A DNA stretch of 40,706 nt from Symbiodinium natans (GCA_905221605.1 CAJNDS010002248.1:512416-553121), one strand, 5' to 3'; shown: positions 7,263 to 16,269, counted from the stretch's first letter. The notes: generated by a model from the sequence alone, not told the origin. Program-made: numbers and translations.

Positions 7263-8534
7263 CAACTCCCACGCGCGTGACTAGGGTTATGCATCGGAGC
7301 TGAAATGCCCACCCCCGGTAGCAGCCAGCAAAGCTGCTGTTCCGGCACCGTGCAACAAGGTGGAGGACACCAAATGGGCACGCTTCTGGAAAGTAGTAAG
7401 TGTGAAGCCGTGGCTCGTGCAAGGCAGCAGCATGGTACTCTTTGTGTGCTTTCATGCTGGCACTTAGGTCCGCAATCCGCGCCCAGCAGACTTCGTAGAC
7501 TCACATTGTGGAGGCAGGCGCTGGCGGGCGGGAGTGTCAACTGCTTGTTCACTGGAGGTGAGCTGGTACTGATTCGGGGTTGGCTACAGCCGCACTCTAC
7601 TGTAATCTGTCGATCTACACTTTCCACACCTTGTCCGGCAAGCCTTCCCAAATCAGCGCTAGCCCTAAACCCTAAACCCTAAACCCTAAACCCTAAACCC
7701 TAAACCCTAAACCCGAAAGCGGCCCGGCTCCAAGCGCTCAACCATGATCGTCGTATTCTTTTTGTGGTTCTGTTCGCATGCTTCTCTTAAGGGTTTCAGG
7801 GTTTAGGGGTTTAGGTTTTAGGGTTTAGGGTTTAGGGTTTAGGGTTTAGGGCAAAAAGGGTTTAGGGCTTTGCAAAAGAGATAAATGGCACCCACGAAGA
7901 GACATATAACCCCTTCCAAGTCTTCTGACAAAGGGCTTGCCCGGATTTGAAAAGTTCAGGGCATCCTGAGAAAGTTGAATGGAAGCTGTCGGAGACAGGC
8001 TTTCAAATAGAGTCCGGCGCCAAAACTTCATAGCCCTCGCCCCTTCAACACAGAAGCCAACTCCAGCCATGAGATCTGGGTGCACATGCTAGACCCTCTA
8101 GCCACATGGTCACTTCTCTAATTTCTGGTCCCTTTTGGGGTTGCTACCCTAAACCCTAAACCCTAAACCCTAAACCCTAAACCCTAAACCCTAAACCCTA
8201 AACCCTTTTTAGGGTACCCAACAAGGGACCATAGTTAAGAGAACCCTCACCCTCTCGATGTTCTCTCAAGGGTTGGGAGCCTACCGTAAACCATCCTGAA
8301 CCTGGCATCCTGGCCACTCACGCCTCGGCTCTCAACCCAGGGCCCTAACACGAACCTTAGGGTTTAGGGTTTAGGGTTTAGGGTTTAGGGTTTAGGGTTT
8401 AGGGTTGTTTTGGCCTGGATCCCAGAAGGTCTAGGGAGGCTTAGAGCTTCGGGTTCGAGAGGGTTTTGCATCTGATCTGGCGTCGTGCAGAGTTGGCCAC
8501 AGAATCCACAGCCGCCTGTGGACTCAAGTTGTAG
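7263..8534. other. Intergenic or 5' intronic stretch with one candidate exon
   Basis: Mostly non-coding. A possible exon at about 7310-7398 reads PVAASKAAVPAPCNKVEDTK and WARFWK before GTAGTAAG; it may belong to an upstream part of the ankyrin gene or to another gene. The rest holds CCCTAAA arrays at 7663-7715 and 8146-8205, TTTAGGG arrays at 7790-7852 and 8356-8406, and one inverted-repeat element. Confidence 0.4.
8114..8241. mobile_element. Inverted-repeat element with CCCTAAA interior
   Basis: Left end CTCTAATTTCTGGTCCCTTT and right end AAGGGACCATAGTTAAGAG are imperfect inverted repeats, continued inward by GGTTGCTACCCTAAA and TTTAGGGTACCC. The centre is eight CCCTAAA units. No clear target duplication. 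Confidence 0.55.
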
Positions 8535-8567
8535 TGGGCCTTGCACACTTTTACGCGCCTGCAAACC

Positions 8568-11500
8568 ATGGCCGACTACTTCCCAGAGTACTCGGCTTGG
8601 CTAAGCCAGTTCGAGCTGTTGAAAGAGTGCTGCGACATTCCTGGGACGGTTACATTTTGTCAGGAACATCCCGGGACTGTCAACAATCGCAAGCACAACT
8701 TGCAGGGCAACTGCTTCTTGCATCAGATCGCGTTTTGGGGCGTCTCACAGGACATGGCGCCAACCAGCTGCGAACCATCCCCCAACCATCCCTAAAGCCA
8801 CCCCGCAAACCCCCAAAGACCCAAAACGCCCCCGACAGACCCCAAACCATACCCACACACCCACCCAACCCCCTCCCCCAAAGAACCCTAAACCCAAAAC
8901 CCAAAAACCCAAAACCCAAAACCCAAAAACCCAAAAACCCAAAACCCAAAAACCCAAAACCCAAAAACCCAAAACCCAAAAACCCAAAACCCAAAAACCC
9001 AAAACCCAAAACCCAAAAACCCTGTCTTGGAAAGCCGTTGCTAGGGAGGCCGGCCTTCCGCCGCCCCCCCCCCCGCCAAACATTCCCCCAAACCCATCCC
9101 ACACTGAAACCCTTGAACCCTGTACCCTAAACCCTAAACTCTACAGCCTTGAACCCTAAGCCCCAAAAGCCCATACTGAAACCTTGAACCCTATACCCTA
9201 AACCCTAAACTCTACAGCCTTGAACCCGAAACCCCAAAAGGACATTGTGGAGCAGTTCATGCACCTGGGCAGCGACCCCACCTTGCGCAACTACAACAAC
9301 GACACGCCGATGGACATGGCCACGCGAGAGGGGCACGCCAACACCGCACAGGCGAGTAATCCAGAGTTTAGGGTTTACAGGGCTTTGGTTTTGGGTGTAG
9401 GGTTTAGGGTTTAGGGTTTAGGGTTTAGGGTTTAGGGCAGCGGGAACTCTGATGCTGCTTGTGTGGGCCTGAATTTCCCGGCAGCTTCGCAGTCCTAGTT
9501 GCAAAAAAAGGGTTTTGACACGACTTGGTAGCCGGTTCTGCTTCGTTGACCTTAGGGGGGCGGGGATCCATGGTGGGGGGGGGGGGGGGGGGGGCCGCGA
9601 ACCGTGAACTGCCATAATATATTTCATTTGCATGCTGTATATGTATATATTCATGTTGACATTTATTTTATACTTGTTTCTTTACGTTTATGGACTTGCT
9701 TGTTGCTTACTCAATGACCTATTAAGTTGTTTCAAAACGGTTTTGCGGACATGCCCACGCTGCACAGGCTTTTCGCGAGGTCTTTGGGGAGCCTCAGGCA
9801 TGTGACTTGGTAGCTGAATGAGTACACTTTACACTTCAGGGTTTAGGGTTTAGGGTTTAGGGTTTAGGGTTTGGGATATTGTGATCCCCTGTAGAGCTGA
9901 AAGGGCACACCTTTCGGGGGCTTATGAACTCAGCAGCTAAGGTGACCAGCAGAAGGCAGACTTCCTGACCGCCGCGGCTTGGCCCAATCTTGGGGATCCT
10001 TTGGGGGGTGTAAGGTAAGAAGGGTTTATATAGGGTTAAAAGTGTTTCGGGTTTAGGAAGAAGGGTTTAGGGTTTAGGGTTTACGATTTTAGGGTTTGGG
10101 GTTGTTTTGTGCACATGTTGGTGTTCATGGCAGCGTTTGGGGTTTGTGTTCGTGTTTGGGGGCATTTCATGGGGCCCTAGCGTTCCTAGAATGGCAGTTT
10201 GTGGTTGTAGGGTTTAGGGCTTAGGGTTTAGGGTTTAGGGTTTAGGGTATTTGGTTTAGGGTTTAGGGTTCAGGGTTTAGGGTTTAGGGTTTAGGGTTTA
10301 GGGTTTCGCGCAAGGCGAAGACTGGCGACTTTGTGAAGTGCTTCGACCTGCTGAGGGCCCACCCCTGGCTGCGCAACGTGCAGAGCTACAAAGGGTGGTC
10401 GGTGCCTTGGGTGCCCTATAAAAGGGTTTAGGGTTTGGGGTTTTTAGGGTTTAGGGTTCAGGGTTTAGGGTTTAGGGTTTAGGGTTTAGGGTTTAGGGTT
10501 TAGGGCTCATACACCTTAAACAGGGTTTGGGGTTTAGGGTTTAGGGTTCATAAATAGGGACCAGAGTAGTATAGGGCACATGACCCCAACTTTTGGGTTC
10601 CATTTAGGGTTTAGGGTTTAGGGTTTAGGGTTTAGGGTTTAGGGTTTAGGGTTTAGGGTTTAGTGGGGTGCGCGCGTGCGAGTGGCACTTGACTTCTTGG
10701 ATGCAGAGAGTTCGTCCCAGGCAGGCAGTGCAGCAGTCCTAGCCGTAAACAGGGTTTAGGGTTTAGGGTTTAGGGTTTAGGGTTTAGGGTTTAGGGTTGT
10801 CAATTTAGTCCCCCAGGTACTCCACCAAGCTGCCTACCACGGCGTCTCCAGTCGTTTGCTCACCCGGCTTTTGGACCTCGGAGTCAGTGAGGACCTGAAG
10901 ACCCCTAAACCCGATTCCCGAAACCCTAAACCCTAAACCCTAAACCCTAAACCCTAAACCCTAAACCCTAAACCCTAAACCCTAAACCCTAAACCCAGTC
11001 AGTGAGGACCTGAAGACCGTGGAGGGTGCGACTTTTCTGGACATCCTCCAAGAGCATCATCCCAACCACGGCTTCTTGGCCAACTCGGAGAGCCCCAGCG
11101 CTTCGCGCCTGGGAGTAGGATCCCCCGTGATGCTCAAGGGTGGCGGCCGGGGCGTGCTGAGCCTTGGGGAGAAGAGCGAAGTTTTTTCTGAGTTTTTTAC
11201 AGGGAGTAGCGACCCTTACCAGAAAAGGACAGCACACATATGAAGCAAATGAACGCAGAATAACATGTAAGTTCTATAAGTTCTAGAAGTTCTATAAGTT
11301 CTTATTTGGGGTTTAGGAACAGCCCCCAGGAGCTCAGTTTCGGACCACTTCGTGCAGGTGCAGTTGCAGAGTGGCGAGGTGGTGGACTGCCTCCTAGCAG
11401 TAGAGCAGGTAACCTTTTTGAACCTTTTTGGGGTAATTTAGGGTTTAGGGTTTGGGGTTTAGGGTTTAGGGTTTAGGGTTTAGGGTAAACCCTAAACCCT

Positions 11501-11588
11501 AAACCCTAAACCCCTTATATTCCTAGAGGTTAATCTTTAGTTCCCCCAGGTTACTGGACAACTAAGGCCTGCGATGGCAAGTCTGTAG
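8568..11588 (+). CDS. Ankyrin-repeat protein, nine exons, 264 aa
   Basis: Exons 8568-8750, 9241-9351, 9768-9801, 9942-9976, 10315-10401, 10817-10891, 11007-11158, 11330-11408 and 11550-11588 join without a stop and with matching phases at every junction. The start is an ATG in AAACCATGG; an in-frame ATG at 8541 is possible, and coding could extend further upstream through the AG at 8534. Ankyrin units: NCFLHQIAFWGVSQDIVEQF with LGSDPTLRNYNNDTPMDMA, then LTAAAKTGDFVKCFDLLRAH with NVQSYKGWSVLHQAAYHG, then LLDLGVSEDLKTVEGATF with LDILQEHHP. A beta-rich tail follows (SPVMLKGGGRGVLSSVSD, HFVQVQLQSGEVVDCLLAVE), ending QVTGQLRPAMASL. Ankyrin repeats bind other proteins; the partner is unknown. The introns use GT, GC and GA donors, and almost every one shows an insertion signature (introner ends, short duplications or a TTTAGGG array). 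Confidence 0.82.
8751..9240 (+). repeat. Intron with CCCAAAA-type array and tandem duplication
   Basis: A 490-bp GA...AG intron of the ankyrin gene, flanked by AGGACAT on both sides. It holds an AACCCAAAA/AACCCAAAAA array (8884-9022) and a roughly 70-bp unit beginning TGAAACC(C)TTGAACCCT that occurs twice (about 9103-9168 and 9176-9240). Confidence 0.8.
9352..9767 (+). repeat. Intron inserted with an 8-bp duplication, G run and AT-rich part
   Basis: GCACAGGC occurs at 9346-9353 and 9762-9769. The 416-bp GC...AG intron between holds a TTTAGGG array (9363-9437), a run of more than 15 G (9575-9594) and an AT-rich segment (9610-9720). Splicing gives A-N-T-A-Q-A-F-R-E-V-F. Confidence 0.8.
9802..9941 (+). 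mobile_element. Introner element, family 2
   Basis: A 140-bp intron flanked by GTGAC/GTGAC. Ends TTGGTAGCTGAATGAGTACA and AACTCAGCAGCTAAG. Five TTTAGGG units (9838-9873) sit in its centre. GT donor. The join gives P-Q-A-C-D-Q-Q-K. Confidence 0.85.
9977..10314 (+). mobile_element. Intron with introner-like start and TTTAGGG arrays
   Basis: A 338-bp GC...AG intron, GCTTGGCCCAATCTTGGGG at the left and CGCGCAAG at the right. TTTAGGG blocks lie at 10062-10090 and 10207-10308. The join gives L-T-A-A-A-K-T-G-D. Confidence 0.6.
10402..10816 (+). mobile_element. Introner, family 1, swollen by TTTAGGG arrays
   Basis: A 415-bp intron opening GTGCCTTGGGTGCCC and closing CAATTTAGTCCCCCAG, flanked by GTG/GTA. 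Three TTTAGGG arrays (10428-10510, 10598-10660, 10749-10798) account for its length. The join gives G-W-S-V-L-H-Q-A-A. Confidence 0.75.
10892..11006 (+). repeat. CCCTAAA-array intron between two perfect 22-bp exon copies
   Basis: Bases 10882-10903 (AGTCAGTGAGGACCTG...) recur exactly at 10997-11018. Between them are about 12 CCCTAAA units. The exon reading V-S-E-D-L-K-T is encoded on both sides, and removing one period of 115 bp keeps the ankyrin frame. With GA...AG splicing the intron is 10892-11006. Confidence 0.88.
11159..11329 (+). mobile_element. Introner-like intron with a GTTCTATAA minisatellite
   Basis: A 171-bp intron flanked by GAGC/GAGC, opening CTTGGGGAG and closing CAGCCCCCAG. 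Near its end TTCTATAAG/TTCTAGAAG is repeated four times (11270-11304). GA donor. Confidence 0.72.
11409..11549 (+). mobile_element. Introner-like intron with head-to-head telomere-type repeats
   Basis: A 141-bp GT...AG intron flanked by GTAAC/GTTAC. The interior is TTTAGGG repeat that flips at about 11487 into CCCTAAA repeat, making a perfect foldback. The end TTCCCCCAG matches the introner type. Confidence 0.72.
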
Positions 11589-11850
11589 GGTGCCGGCGTC
11601 CATGCAGGACGACGCAGACGACTTGATCGGCATGCACTGCTTGTCGTGTTGGTCCGGCATCTTACATCTTACTTTACTTTAGCCAATGCCTGAACTTTAA
11701 ACTGTTTGGTGTCCTTACGTTGTAGGAATACTGAGATTAGCCTTTTTTGTTCTCCCTTTGTTATGGGTGTAGAATGCTGAAGTTATGCCTGTTTTCCCCC
11801 TTGGTTGTTGGAGAAGTAAGGCATTCCGCCGACATGGACCGTAGGTGCCG
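11589..11850. other. Downstream of ankyrin gene, nothing recognised
   Basis: Probably the 3' untranslated region and spacer. It contains TTTACTTTAG and T-rich stretches. No AATAAA-type signal is expected in dinoflagellates and none is seen. Confidence 0.4.
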
Positions 11851-11852
11851 AC

Positions 11853-12095
11853 TGCCAGGGTGAACCCCACGGCCTATGCGCCGAGTGTCGGAACGCATGG
11901 ATGTGGTCTCAGTACAACGCATGCAACGTCCCTCTTCGTTGCACAGAATGTGACAGCATTTGCTCCACAGATCTTTGGCCTGCACTAGGCTTTCAGAAAC
12001 CTTCAGGGCGTTTGTTTCGCCCGGGCTACATAAGTAGATGTGTTGAACAAGCTTGCCGCGTTGCTGCTGCTTTTGGCAGCCCTGAACGTAGGTGA
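11853..12095 (+). CDS. Candidate exon with RING-like cysteine cluster
   Basis: An open frame reads GADCQGEPHGLCAECRNAWM, then WSQYNACNVPLRCTECDSIC. The order C, H-x2-C-x2-C, then C-x2-C with N-V-P-L-R-C-T-E-C resembles the second half of a RING finger, in particular RING1 of RBR ubiquitin ligases. The frame runs on to a stop at 12093-12095 through less convincing sequence, so the true exon probably ends earlier. The RBR-type cluster at 16127 is on the same strand 4 kb downstream and could be part of the same gene. Function as a ubiquitin ligase is inference from cysteine spacing alone. Confidence 0.45.
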   Translation, partial: CQGEPHGLCAECRNAWMWSQYNACNVPLRCTECDSICSTDLWPALGFQKPSGRLFRPGYISRCVEQACRVAAAFGSPERR

Positions 12096-12415
12096 CAGGG
12101 ACCCCAAGTTTTACCTTGCAGTCCTCATGTGTGTAGGAGGGAAGGCCCTGCCCTCGAAACTTGCAGATCCATGCCCACATGCCCCAAACCGCCTGGCAAG
12201 TCGTCTACACCCCAAAGGCCTGGAACCCTAAACCCTCGAGAGTTCTCCCGCTCGCATCTTGTCCTTCTCAGGAGCTCCACGCCCTAAACCCTTTAGCCCA
12301 AGACCGTGAATCCGAAACCCTCACTAGCAGCCCATAGAGGAATGAGTAAGCCCCCAAACCTCACAACCATACCGAAAGCTGCACAAACGGAACTACGAAG
12401 GGAGTGACGCGAACC
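12096..12415. other. Spacer, no feature recognised
   Basis: Mixed sequence with scattered CCCTAAACCC remnants near 12225 and 12280. No convincing exon. Confidence 0.35.
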
Positions 12416-13153
<738 letters not shown>

Positions 13154-13246
13154 GACCATCTCCGCACTTTGATTACAAGAGGCACCCTCAGGAGCTGGGA
13201 GGAGCAGAAGGACATGTTCCACACCTCCATGAGCTCTTGGGCCTTT
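13154..13246 (+). CDS. Candidate exon, not recognised
   Basis: After GGCCCAG the frame reads DHLRTLITRGTLRSWEEQ, then KDMFHTSMSSWAF. Its 3' end (13221-13246) is repeated at 13332-13356 beyond a TTTAGGG-type array, like the array intron of the ankyrin gene. The next exon in line (13666) reads on well from it. No family recognised. Confidence 0.45.
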
Positions 13247-13356
13247 GTGAGGGGTTTAGGGTTTAGGGCTAGGGTTTAGGGTTTGGGGCTTGGGGTTTGG
13301 GGTTTGGGGTTTGGGGCTTAGGGTTTGGGGTACACCACGATGAGCTTTTGGGCCTT
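13247..13356. repeat. TTTAGGG/TTTGGGG array with 25-bp flanking duplication
   Basis: ACACCTCCATGAGCTCTTGG (from 13221) and ACACCACGATGAGCTTTTGG (from 13332) match at 22 of 25 positions when extended to GGCCTT. The array between them mixes TTTAGGG and TTTGGGG. Confidence 0.75.
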
Positions 13357-13665
13357 CTGGGGTTTAGGGTTTTAGGGTTTAGGTTTTTCTGGGCTTCTTT
13401 TCGGATTGAGGAATGAACCCTAAAGGAGTTTTAAGATGCACCAGTTGTCAAAATATCTGGGAGGGAGTCAGGGTTAGGTTTTGGGTTCTGGCTTGGGGTT
13501 TGGAGTTGGCGGCTTGGTATTCGGCGTCAGGATTTGACCCACCCCCCGGTTTAGGGTTTAGGGTTTAGGATATTGAAGCCTAGACAAGAATCGTCCTGTA
13601 GAACCTCCGAACCCTACCGTGCGCCTGCAGTAGGTATGACGCATCGGCTCCCCCAAACTACTGAG

Positions 13666-13966
13666 GTTACGAAGAGTTCCTGCAAGCACTCGACAACCGA
13701 CTGGCCGAGATGGGGGACATCGAGACAAGAGTCAGCCTCATCCGGCAGCTCGGCCGCGTGTTTTCTCTTCCGAAATCTTTTCTCTCAATAACCCGTTTAC
13801 CCTACAGAGTTTAGGGTTTAGGATTTAGGGTTTAACCCTAAACCCTAACCCCAGACCCTCCACCCTAAAGGGCTGAGGGCTGTTGATGTAGCCTTTGGGG
13901 TTTGGCATTTTCCGAACAGACTTCGAAGGTCTGGCTGAGGGCGCAAACCCGAATCCCATAGACAAA
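13666..13966 (+). CDS. Two candidate exons, not recognised
   Basis: Exon 13666-13755 reads YEEFLQALDNRLAEMGDI, then ETRVSLIRQLG. Exon 13920-13966 reads FEGLAEGANPNPIDK. They join in phase with a GC donor (CGGCC/GCGTG) and a CAG acceptor. Amphipathic helices are likely. The intron between has a short inverted TTTAGGG/CCCTAAA junction at 13808-13850. Confidence 0.48.
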
Positions 13967-14324
13967 GTACGGGGCTCTCGTGCACCAGGTGAAAGTGAAA
14001 GAGGATCAGTTCTGAAACCCTAAACCCTAAACCCTAAAAGGGGTGTAGTCTTGGGCACTGTCCGGTAAAATCAGTGTCATTTTGGAGTGTGTTCAAATGC
14101 TGTTTGGCATTGTTCTTCTATTTGTTGGTGCTTTTCAACGGTTGGGAATGTTTGGGAGGGAGATAGGGAGAGAACGAGAGAGAGAAGCAAAAAGATAGAC
14201 AGAGAGATAGAGAGAAACCAAGAGAATATAATGAAGCGCAACGCACCTCGCGCATCCGCCAGAAGCAATTGGGAGACTGCAGGGCGCCGCCCTTGTCATG
14301 ACTCTTCTCCGCATTTTGGCGCAG

Positions 14325-14379
14325 GAAGAGCACCGCGTCATGTCGAGCGCCCTCTCTTCCCTCCCTTTCTACTTAGAGG
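14325..14379 (+). CDS. Candidate exon, not recognised
   Basis: After GGCGCAG the frame reads EEHRVMSSALSSLPFYLE. Its last 21 bases are nearly repeated at 14471-14490 beyond a TTTAGGG array. Upstream (14150-14220) is a purine-rich GAGA tract. Confidence 0.35.
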
Positions 14380-14490
14380 GTTTACGGTTTAGGGCTTAGG
14401 GTTTAGGGTTGTTTGTTGTTTAGGGTTTAGGGTGTAGGGTGTAGGGTTTAGGGTTTTCGTTTAGGGTTTACCCTCCTTTCTACTTAGAGG
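14380..14490. repeat. TTTAGGG array with 20-bp flanking duplication
   Basis: CCTCCCTTTCTACTTAGAGG ends at 14379 and CCCTCCTTTCTACTTAGAGG occupies 14471-14490. Between them is a TTTAGGG array with TGTAGGG and TTGTTTG variants. Confidence 0.8.
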
Positions 14491-14572
14491 CTCATGGTAG
14501 TCAGAGTCAGCCCATTAAAACGAGGGCTAAGTTATACAGAAACACTTTCCACCCCACTTGGATTCATAACTG

Positions 14573-14725
14573 TCTTTTGAACCCACCGTATCACTTCCTA
14601 AGCTCAACAAGGCTCTAAGCAATAAGCGCCCATTGCCGTCTCAAGACGCTGCCAGGGAACTCATCAACAATCACGAGACGACGCCGGAGCCCATCATGTA
14701 CTGCGATGTGGCTGCCCCGGAATGA
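14573..14725 (+). CDS. Candidate terminal exon, not recognised
   Basis: An open frame reads LSFEPTVSLPKLNKALSNKR, then PLPSQDAARELINNHETTPE and PIMYCDVAAPE before TGA 14723-14725. Composition and helix pattern look coding. The left edge is not fixed. Confidence 0.4.
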   Translation, partial: SFEPTVSLPKLNKALSNKRPLPSQDAARELINNHETTPEPIMYCDVAAPE

Positions 14726-14744
14726 TTCACAGGTTCCGAGCGAA

Positions 14745-14945
14745 CCCTAAACCCTAAAAAACCTTTCACCCCAGCACAACCCCTACAACCCCTACAACCC
14801 CTAAAACCCCTAAAACCCCTAAAACCCCCAAAACCCCTAAAACCCCTAAAACCCCAAAACCCTCAAAACCCTCAACCCTAAAAGCCCTAAAAACCCTCAA
14901 AACCCCCAACGCCCCTAACACCCCACAACTCCTAAATCGCGAAAC
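14745..14945. repeat. Degenerate CCCCTAAAA repeat
   Basis: ACCCCTACA, ACCCCTAAA and ACCCTCAAA units, an old variant of the telomere-type repeat. Confidence 0.75.
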
Positions 14946-15011
14946 CCAGCATTCCTCGGGTGTTGCCCTGAATAACCACTTCGTGTTGGTTGGAAGGAGC
15001 TCCTTGGGTTT

Positions 15012-15076
15012 ATGTAGGGTTTAGGGTCTAGGGTTTAGGGTTTAGGGTTTAGGGTTTAGGGTTTAGGGTTTAGGGC
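15012..15076. repeat. TTTAGGG array
   Basis: About nine units preceded by TCCTTGGGTTTATG, which may be an eroded introner start. Confidence 0.85.
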
Positions 15077-15170
15077 CTAGAGTTGCTCGAGTCTCTTCTT
15101 CGGGCTAGCTGGTGCTGCCTCCGGGCTTGCGCACGTAGCTTCAAGGGAGTCATACCCGGGGACCCCCGAG

Positions 15171-15290
15171 GACGGTACCCCAAAGAGGTTTCCCTTAGTC
15201 TGCTCCTGAAAGGGCCCTCATATTAGGTAGAGAGTGTTCAGGGTTTAGGGTTTAGGGTTTAGGGTTGAGGGTACCGCCTAAGAGGTGTCC
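15171..15290. repeat. TTTAGGG array with ~24-bp imperfect flanking duplication
   Basis: GACGGTACCCCAAAGAGGTT (15171) and GAGGGTACCGCCTAAGAGGT (15267) align with few changes over about 24 bp. The short array (15238-15268) abuts the right copy. Confidence 0.65.
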
Positions 15291-15449
15291 AGGGTAGAGT
15301 CCCACGATACATGATTTTAGTGTAAGCGACCGCAGAATGAGAAATGACAAGCCTCCAGATGATATCCGTAAAGCAAAAGAAAACCAAACCCTTTCCCAGA
15401 CATCAACAAGTGATTCGCGACAACTTGAAGAACACACTATAGCGCAGAT

Positions 15450-15800
15450 TTTACTTTTGGAGGGCCGGAGAGGGAGGGAGAGAAAAAGAGAGAGAGCTCG
15501 CCTTCGGGCGGCCCCCTTCACCTGCGGCTGAGTGAATGGATAGAGAGCCAGAGAGCGAAGAGAGAAAAGACAACACAAAAAACAAAGAAAGAATGAAGGA
15601 CAAGAACAAAGACAGAAATACAGAAAGAAATATGTCAAGAAACAATAAAGAACGAAGCACGTACGGCAAGAACTGCAAGAAAGGCAGAGCGAAAGAATGC
15701 ACGAACGAAAGCAATGCAACAGGAGAGGAAGGAAGGAACAGGATGGAAAGTAAGGAAAGGAAAGGGGAGGAGGGCAGGAGGGAAGGTTGCAAGAAAACCT
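15450..15800. repeat. Purine-rich GA tract
   Basis: About 350 bp almost without pyrimidine blocks, made of GAGAGA, AAAGAA and GGAAGG motifs. Charged reading frames here follow from composition. Confidence 0.7.
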
Positions 15801-15929
15801 AAACAAGTCCGAACCACAAACCCAGAAGAAACTAAAAGAAGTTAAAGAGCCTAACTTTTATCCCAAAGGAAACGTTGAGCCCCTAAGCCCATTCGAACAC
15901 CTCCATTATTTCCGATCTTGCTACAATGA

Positions 15930-15937
15930 CTACATAC

Positions 15938-15969
<32 letters not shown>

Positions 15970-15972
15970 TTG
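15930..15972. repeat. TA microsatellite
   Basis: Two (TA)n blocks separated by CATA in an AT-rich spacer (15800-16050) in which no gene is seen. Confidence 0.9.
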
Positions 15973-16049
15973 TTTATAATGAACTGTAAATTTGTTCTTC
16001 ACTTGAATGTTTATGGATTTCGTTAACTTTTGTCATCGTTAGATATCCC

Positions 16050-16117
16050 TAAGCCCTAAACCCTAAACCCTAAACCCTAAACCCTAAACCCTAAACCCTA
16101 AACCCTAAACCCTAAAC
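16050..16117. repeat. CCCTAAA array
   Basis: Nine units that end directly before ATCTTAG, the acceptor of the next exon. Confidence 0.9.
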
Positions 16118-16126
16118 CGATCTTAG

Positions 16127-16212
16127 GTGGAAGGAGCCCCAGCCTTTCGGGTTTGCCGCCGCTGCGCGAGCGTCATCGAATACGAGAGCCAGTGCAAGCA
16201 CATGACCTGCAG
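16127..16212 (+). CDS. Exon with RBR/IBR-type zinc-binding motif
   Basis: The exon starts after TCTTAG and ends before a GC donor. It reads VEGAPAFRVCRRCASVIEYE, then SQCKHMTCRR. The pattern C-x2-C-x3-I-E-x4-C-K-H-M-T-C is the core of the IBR/RING2 zinc-binding module of RBR-type E3 ubiquitin ligases, where RING2 carries the catalytic cysteine. The following cysteine pair would lie in the next exon. The frame at 16798-16890 (DWCYTRPCEI) would fit the position, but I could not find a splice in phase. Enzyme function is inference. Confidence 0.6.
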
Positions 16213-16269
16213 GCGCGGTTTGAGGATTTAGGGTTTAGGGTTTAGGGTTAGGGTTCTGGGTCTGGAAAC

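Noticed and set aside
15252-15817. Membrane-protein-like minus-strand frames, rich in Leu, Phe and Ser
   Set aside because: Caused by the pyrimidine-rich complement of a GA tract. No start or splice support.
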